Part shown: in pieces, positions 6,942-9,797 of the stretch
Layout of the letters: every line of letters starts with the position of its first letter
Numbering within the stretch: the first letter of the stretch is position 1
Notes under the pieces: generated by a model
Seen by the model: the letters and a program-made list of their open reading frames with translations, nothing else
Databases searched by the model: none
What the model was told of the DNA's origin: nothing
Origin: Bacteroidota bacterium
Lineage (GTDB): Bacteria > Bacteroidota > Bacteroidia > Bacteroidales > PUMT01
Assembly: GCA_003556985.1 (NCBI GenBank)
Contig: PWPZ01000078.1
Location: forward strand, 1-9,797
Direction: 5' to 3'
Length of the DNA: 9,797 nt
Translations under genes and position numbers: made by a program

Positions 6942-7237
6942 CAGTTATTTTTTATTGTCAGATAGTTGGTAATTGATCCTTAAAACAACATGTGCTATCG
7001 CCGCTGGGTTTTCTATTAATTAAAAACGGTTATGTTGCCGGGTTCTGTATCAATGGTACTCCAAAGAAAACAAAAATTAACCGCCTCTGCCTTCAGGTTA
7101 ACGTTTTTTAACGACAATTACCAGAAGATTACCTTTATAACAGCCTGGCCATTTTGGATAACCTGTTGTTTGTCTGTTTTGACCGATAATTTATGTAAAA
7201 GTTTAATGGGGGGAGCTTTTTTTTCGTGCATCTTCAC
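6942..7237. other. Intergenic gap upstream of the export operon; no convincing signal
   Basis: This 296-nt AT-rich gap separates the phosphohexomutase stop from the adaptor start, both on the minus strand. It should hold the promoter of the export operon unless the operon is co-transcribed from upstream. I find no exact TAnnTTTG box on the minus strand; the nearest is TAATTTTTG, with one extra base, around 7071-7079. I see no strong terminator hairpin after the upstream gene, and no coding frame with a credible start. In particular no ATPase fragment is present here. Confidence 0.5.
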
Positions 7238-8641
7238 TCAGATGTCCTTATCCGCCTTACCGGGAAGGCGGGCTTTTATCTTGTCGATGATATTTGAGGC
7301 AAGACTTTCCGCTTTTTCCCTGTTTTCTCCTTCCGAATATATTCTTATTATCGGTTCGGTATTGGATTTTCGCAGGTGAACCCAGCCATCGGGAAAATCT
7401 ATCCTTACACCGTCAATATCTGTCACGTTGGAATACTCCTTTTTCATCTCTTCCAGGATACTGGAAGTATCAGTCTCAGGCGAGAGTTGTATTTTGTTTT
7501 TTGACATGTGATAACCGGGATATTTTTTCCTGAGTTCACTGCATTTCAGTCCTTCATCAGCCAGATGCGACAGGAACAGGGCTATGCCAACCAGCGCATC
7601 ACGTCCGTAATGAAGATCCGGGTATATTACGCCCCCGTTTCCTTCACCACCTATGACAGCACCGGCAAGTTTCATTTCGTTAACCACATTGACTTCTCCC
7701 ACCGCCGAGGCATAATAGATAGCGCCATATTTTTCAGTTATTTCCTTGAGGGCTTTGGTGGAAGAAAGATTGGAAACGGTGTTCCCCGGATTATGCTTCA
7801 GTACATAATCGGCAACTGCCACCAGGGTGTACTCCTCGCCGAACATACTGCCGTCTTCATTCACTATGGCAAGCCTGTCAACATCAGGATCAACTGCAAA
7901 ACCAAGGTCTGCCTTGTTTTCGACTACGCTCCGGGATAGCTCTGTGAGATTTTCCGGCAATGGTTCGGGATTGTGGGCAAATATGCCATCGGGCACACAA
8001 TTTATCCTGATAACTTCATCTACCCCCAGCGCCTTCAGTAGTGCGGGCAATATTATTCCTCCCACTGAATTTACACAGTCGATAACTATTCTGAAATTTC
8101 TTTTTTTAATCGCCTCCAGGTTGACAAGCGGTAATTCGGTAACAGCCAGGATATGCTTATCGTCAAATCCTGATCCGGTGCTGTACTGACCAAGTCCGGA
8201 TGCTTCAGAATACCGGAATTCTCCTTTTTCTGCAATTTCAAGAAGCTTCTCACCGTCTTCTGCAGAAAGAAACTCACCTTTTCGGTTCAGCAGCTTGAGT
8301 GCATTCCATTCGGCCGGATTATGGCTTGCCGTTAAAATGATCCCTCCATCGGCTTTTTCATCCGTAACAGCCATTTCCACTGTGGGAGTTGATGCCGGTC
8401 CCAGATCGGTCACATCCATTCCCATACCCATTAGTGTGCCGCAGACTAATTGGTTCACCATTTGCCCGGAAATTCTTGCATCACGGCCAATGATTATCCT
8501 GTAATTTTCCTTTTTCTTTTGTTTTTTAATCCACAAAGCATATGCAGAAGTGAATTTCACAATATCGGGCGGGGTCAGACCTTCGCCCGGATTGTGGCCT
8601 ATAGTGCCACGGATACCTGAAATGGATTTTATTAAAGTCAT
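7238..8641 (-). CDS. glmM: Phosphohexomutase, GlmM/phosphomannomutase family (likely phosphoglucosamine mutase)
   Basis: This 467-residue cytoplasmic alpha-D-phosphohexomutase moves phosphate between C6 and C1 of a hexose phosphate. In the GlmM role it makes glucosamine-1-phosphate for UDP-GlcNAc, peptidoglycan and LPS. All four signature regions are intact: the start motif SISGIRGTIG at residues 6-15; the phosphoserine loop TASHNP with catalytic Ser106; the Mg2+ loop DPDVDR at 251-256; the sugar-binding loop GGEGNGGVIYPDLHYGRDA at 331-349; and the phosphate-binding RKSNTEPIIR at 424-433. TASHNP and SNTEP, rather than the SASHNP and SGTEP of E. coli GlmM, resemble archaeal-type and Bacteroidota enzymes, so mannose or glucose phosphate activity cannot be excluded. 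Length is normal. The ATG at 8641 starts directly at the conserved N-terminus. The gene is divergent from the pseudouridine synthase gene; its own promoter was not found. Confidence 0.9.
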   Translation of the reverse strand: MTLIKSISGIRGTIGHNPGEGLTPPDIVKFTSAYALWIKKQKKKENYRIIIGRDARISGQMVNQLVCGTLMGMGMDVTDLGPASTPTVEMAVTDEKADGGIILTASHNPAEWNALKLLNRKGEFLSAEDGEKLLEIAEKGEFRYSEASGLGQYSTGSGFDDKHILAVTELPLVNLEAIKKRNFRIVIDCVNSVGGIILPALLKALGVDEVIRINCVPDGIFAHNPEPLPENLTELSRSVVENKADLGFAVDPDVDRLAIVNEDGSMFGEEYTLVAVADYVLKHNPGNTVSNLSSTKALKEITEKYGAIYYASAVGEVNVVNEMKLAGAVIGGEGNGGVIYPDLHYGRDALVGIALFLSHLADEGLKCSELRKKYPGYHMSKNKIQLSPETDTSSILEEMKKEYSNVTDIDGVRIDFPDGWVHLRKSNTEPIIRIYSEGENREKAESLASNIIDKIKARLPGKADKDI

Positions 8642-8785
8642 AGTAATATGGTTTATGTTTTTTTGAAACGTGAAGTTATATCAATTACATTAAAAAACCG
8701 TTCGCTATTCTAAAAAGAGGGAAGTTCCCGGAGATCACGTTTAATTATGGCTGCTGCATAATTCCCGTTATGGCGCTAAAAATAT

Positions 8786-8793
8786 TAACTTTG
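8786..8793 (+). promoter_or_regulatory. Candidate Bacteroidota -7 promoter box for the pseudouridine synthase gene
   Basis: TAACTTTG matches the Bacteroidota -7 consensus TAnnTTTG exactly and is followed by CA. It lies 54 nt upstream of the start codon in the divergent gap 8642-8847. No good TTTG -33 element is present 19 nt upstream. The rest of this 206-nt gap shows only a small inverted repeat (GGGAA/TTCCC near 8719-8729) and no coding frame. Confidence 0.45.
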
Positions 8794-8847
8794 CATATTT
8801 GAAGGTAAAGGTTACTTCGGACTCATCAACATACAATAAATTAATCA

Positions 8848-9797
8848 ATGCAGGAAAAGAATAAAGAAAGCAGGGGAGAAAAAAATGTTGCCCGGGGCAC
8901 CGGCCGCAGTCGACCGGAAAAAGGGTCAGTCAGCAGGTCTGCGGGAAAAGGATCATCCACCGGCCGCAGTCGACCGGAAAAAGGGTCAGTCAGCAAGTAT
9001 GCGCGAAAAGGTTCCGATACCGAAGGTGGCCACCCGAAAAATAAAACTGGCACCGGCAGTAGTCGACCGGAAAGAGAATTCGACTCCGGCAGCAGACGCA
9101 CAGGGGAAGACAGGGCAACCGGCAGCAGGTATAAGAAGACCGATAAGGCAACCGGACGTCGGCATTCCGGGAAAGGTTCCGATTCCCGCAGCAGGTATCA
9201 GGGAAAAGGATCCGATACCGCAAGCAGTCGCTCCGGCAAAAGTCAAGACAAAGAACATCCCTTTGAAAAGTTCAGACGGGAAAAGCCGGCTGCTTCCAAA
9301 CCCGGCTCCCTTAAAGAAAAAGGGCTGAAAACATTTAAAAGCAAGGAAATAGGAAGGCAGCCGGATAAAAAATCCCATGAACCCAAAACGGTCAGGCTTA
9401 ACCGCTATATAGCCAATTCGGGTGTTTGCTCCCGTAGGGAGGCCGATGATTTTATTCTTGGCGGCCATATAACAGTAAATGACCGGGTGGTGAAGGAGCT
9501 TGGCACTAAAGTCACCTATTCAGATACAGTTAGGTTTAAAGGCAGGAAGCTTGATCCCGAGAAAAAGATTTATATACTGCTAAACAAACCTAAGGATTAT
9601 ATTACAACTGTTGACGATCCCTATGCCAAGCGTACAGTCATGGAGCTGGTAAGGAATTCCTGCCGGGAGAGAATTTATCCAGTAGGCCGGCTCGACAGGC
9701 AAACTACCGGACTGTTGTTGTTTACCAACGACGGGGAGCTTACCAAAAAACTTACCCATCCCTCCCATAAGGTAATCAAGATTTATCAGGTGGGACT
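8848..9797 (+). CDS. rluB: RsuA/RluB-family rRNA pseudouridine synthase with long repeat-bearing N-terminus, cut by the window edge
   Basis: The first 316 residues of an enzyme that converts a specific rRNA uridine to pseudouridine. Residues 1-180 are a disordered, Arg/Lys/Gly/Ser-rich extension, including a 20-residue unit repeated in tandem (18-37 and 38-57). An S4 RNA-binding domain follows at about 182-228 (VRLNRYIANSGVCSRREAD). The catalytic domain starts near 232 (YILLNKPKDY) and carries PVGRLDRQTTGLLLFTNDGE at 278-297, with catalytic Asp283 in GRLD. The end lies off the window. The start is well fixed: an in-frame TAA sits at 8842-8844, two codons upstream of the ATG at 8848. No other in-frame ATG occurs before the catalytic domain, so the extension is part of the protein. 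RluB (23S rRNA) is likelier than RsuA given the phylum and the extension, but the subtype is inference. A basic tail may help RNA or ribosome binding. Confidence 0.92.
   Translation, partial: MQEKNKESRGEKNVARGTGRSRPEKGSVSRSAGKGSSTGRSRPEKGSVSKYARKGSDTEGGHPKNKTGTGSSRPEREFDSGSRRTGEDRATGSRYKKTDKATGRRHSGKGSDSRSRYQGKGSDTASSRSGKSQDKEHPFEKFRREKPAASKPGSLKEKGLKTFKSKEIGRQPDKKSHEPKTVRLNRYIANSGVCSRREADDFILGGHITVNDRVVKELGTKVTYSDTVRFKGRKLDPEKKIYILLNKPKDYITTVDDPYAKRTVMELVRNSCRERIYPVGRLDRQTTGLLLFTNDGELTKKLTHPSHKVIKIYQVG
8898..9017 (+). repeat. Two tandem 60-bp repeats (8898-8957, 8958-9017) inside the pseudouridine synthase N-terminus
   Basis: The units are exactly 60 bp apart and identical over their first 38 bp (8898-8935 against 8958-8995), then diverge by scattered substitutions. 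They encode TGRSRPEKGSVS plus SRSAGKGSS-like ends, so the period keeps the reading frame. A partial third copy, starting CACCGGCAGTAGTCGACCGG, lies at 9051-9070, and degenerate GKGSD units occur near 9169-9220. Each unit holds a near-palindrome (CCGGCCG with CGACCGG). This is a coding tandem repeat, not a CRISPR array or mobile element. Confidence 0.88.

Noticed and set aside
8898..9070. CRISPR-like repeats
   Set aside because: The units are directly adjacent without spacers, keep a reading frame, and degenerate gradually. They are coding tandem repeats.
8885..9328. 147-codon plus-strand frame with AAVDRKKGQSA-like repeats
   Set aside because: It is the 60-bp repeat of the pseudouridine synthase extension read in a second frame. 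Only the frame from 8848 runs into the S4 and catalytic domains.
8986..9468. 160-codon minus-strand frame opposite the pseudouridine synthase gene
   Set aside because: It is antisense to the extension and S4 domain. Its openness follows from the repetitive, stop-poor composition, and no family is recognised.

Overview
The window looks like ordinary housekeeping chromosome from a member of the Bacteroidota, probably Bacteroidales/Marinilabiliales-like. This rests on family features rather than a database match: a SecD with the Bacteroidota-type long acidic insert, an RluB-type pseudouridine synthase with a long disordered basic N-terminus, weak or absent Shine-Dalgarno sequences before most starts, and TAnnTTTG-like promoter boxes. 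The GC content is moderate, with AT-rich intergenic gaps.

Layout, left to right. 1-1138 (minus) is the N-terminal part of SecD/SecDF, cut by the window edge. 1139-1533 is a 395-nt gap holding a candidate secD promoter, two hairpins, a short open frame without a start, and a diverged second copy of the 3' end of mdh. 1534-2469 (minus) is malate dehydrogenase. 2470-2609 is a short gap with a perfect hairpin and a perfect 12-bp inverted repeat. 2610-6941 (minus) is a three-gene export operon, transcribed in the order periplasmic adaptor (HlyD/MacA-like), MacB/FtsX-type permease, TolC-like outer-membrane channel. 6942-7237 is AT-rich and has no convincing signal. 7238-8641 (minus) is a phosphohexomutase of the GlmM/ManB family. 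8642-8847 is a divergent promoter gap. 8848-9797 (plus) is an RsuA/RluB-family rRNA pseudouridine synthase, cut by the right edge, with about 180 residues of repeat-bearing basic N-terminal extension.

How the genes fit together: the adaptor, permease and TolC protein should form one trans-envelope ABC efflux or secretion machine. However, the operon has no nucleotide-binding (ATPase) gene, although the permease keeps the conserved segment expected to contact one, so the ATPase must come from elsewhere. SecD, MDH, the phosphohexomutase and the pseudouridine synthase are unrelated core functions (protein export, TCA cycle, cell-wall or sugar-nucleotide precursors, ribosome modification).

I do not see a clear new biological system. 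The points most worth a second look are the ATPase-less MacB-type operon, the duplicated mdh tail beside a gene-like remnant in the mdh-secD gap, and the tandem-repeat extension of the pseudouridine synthase.
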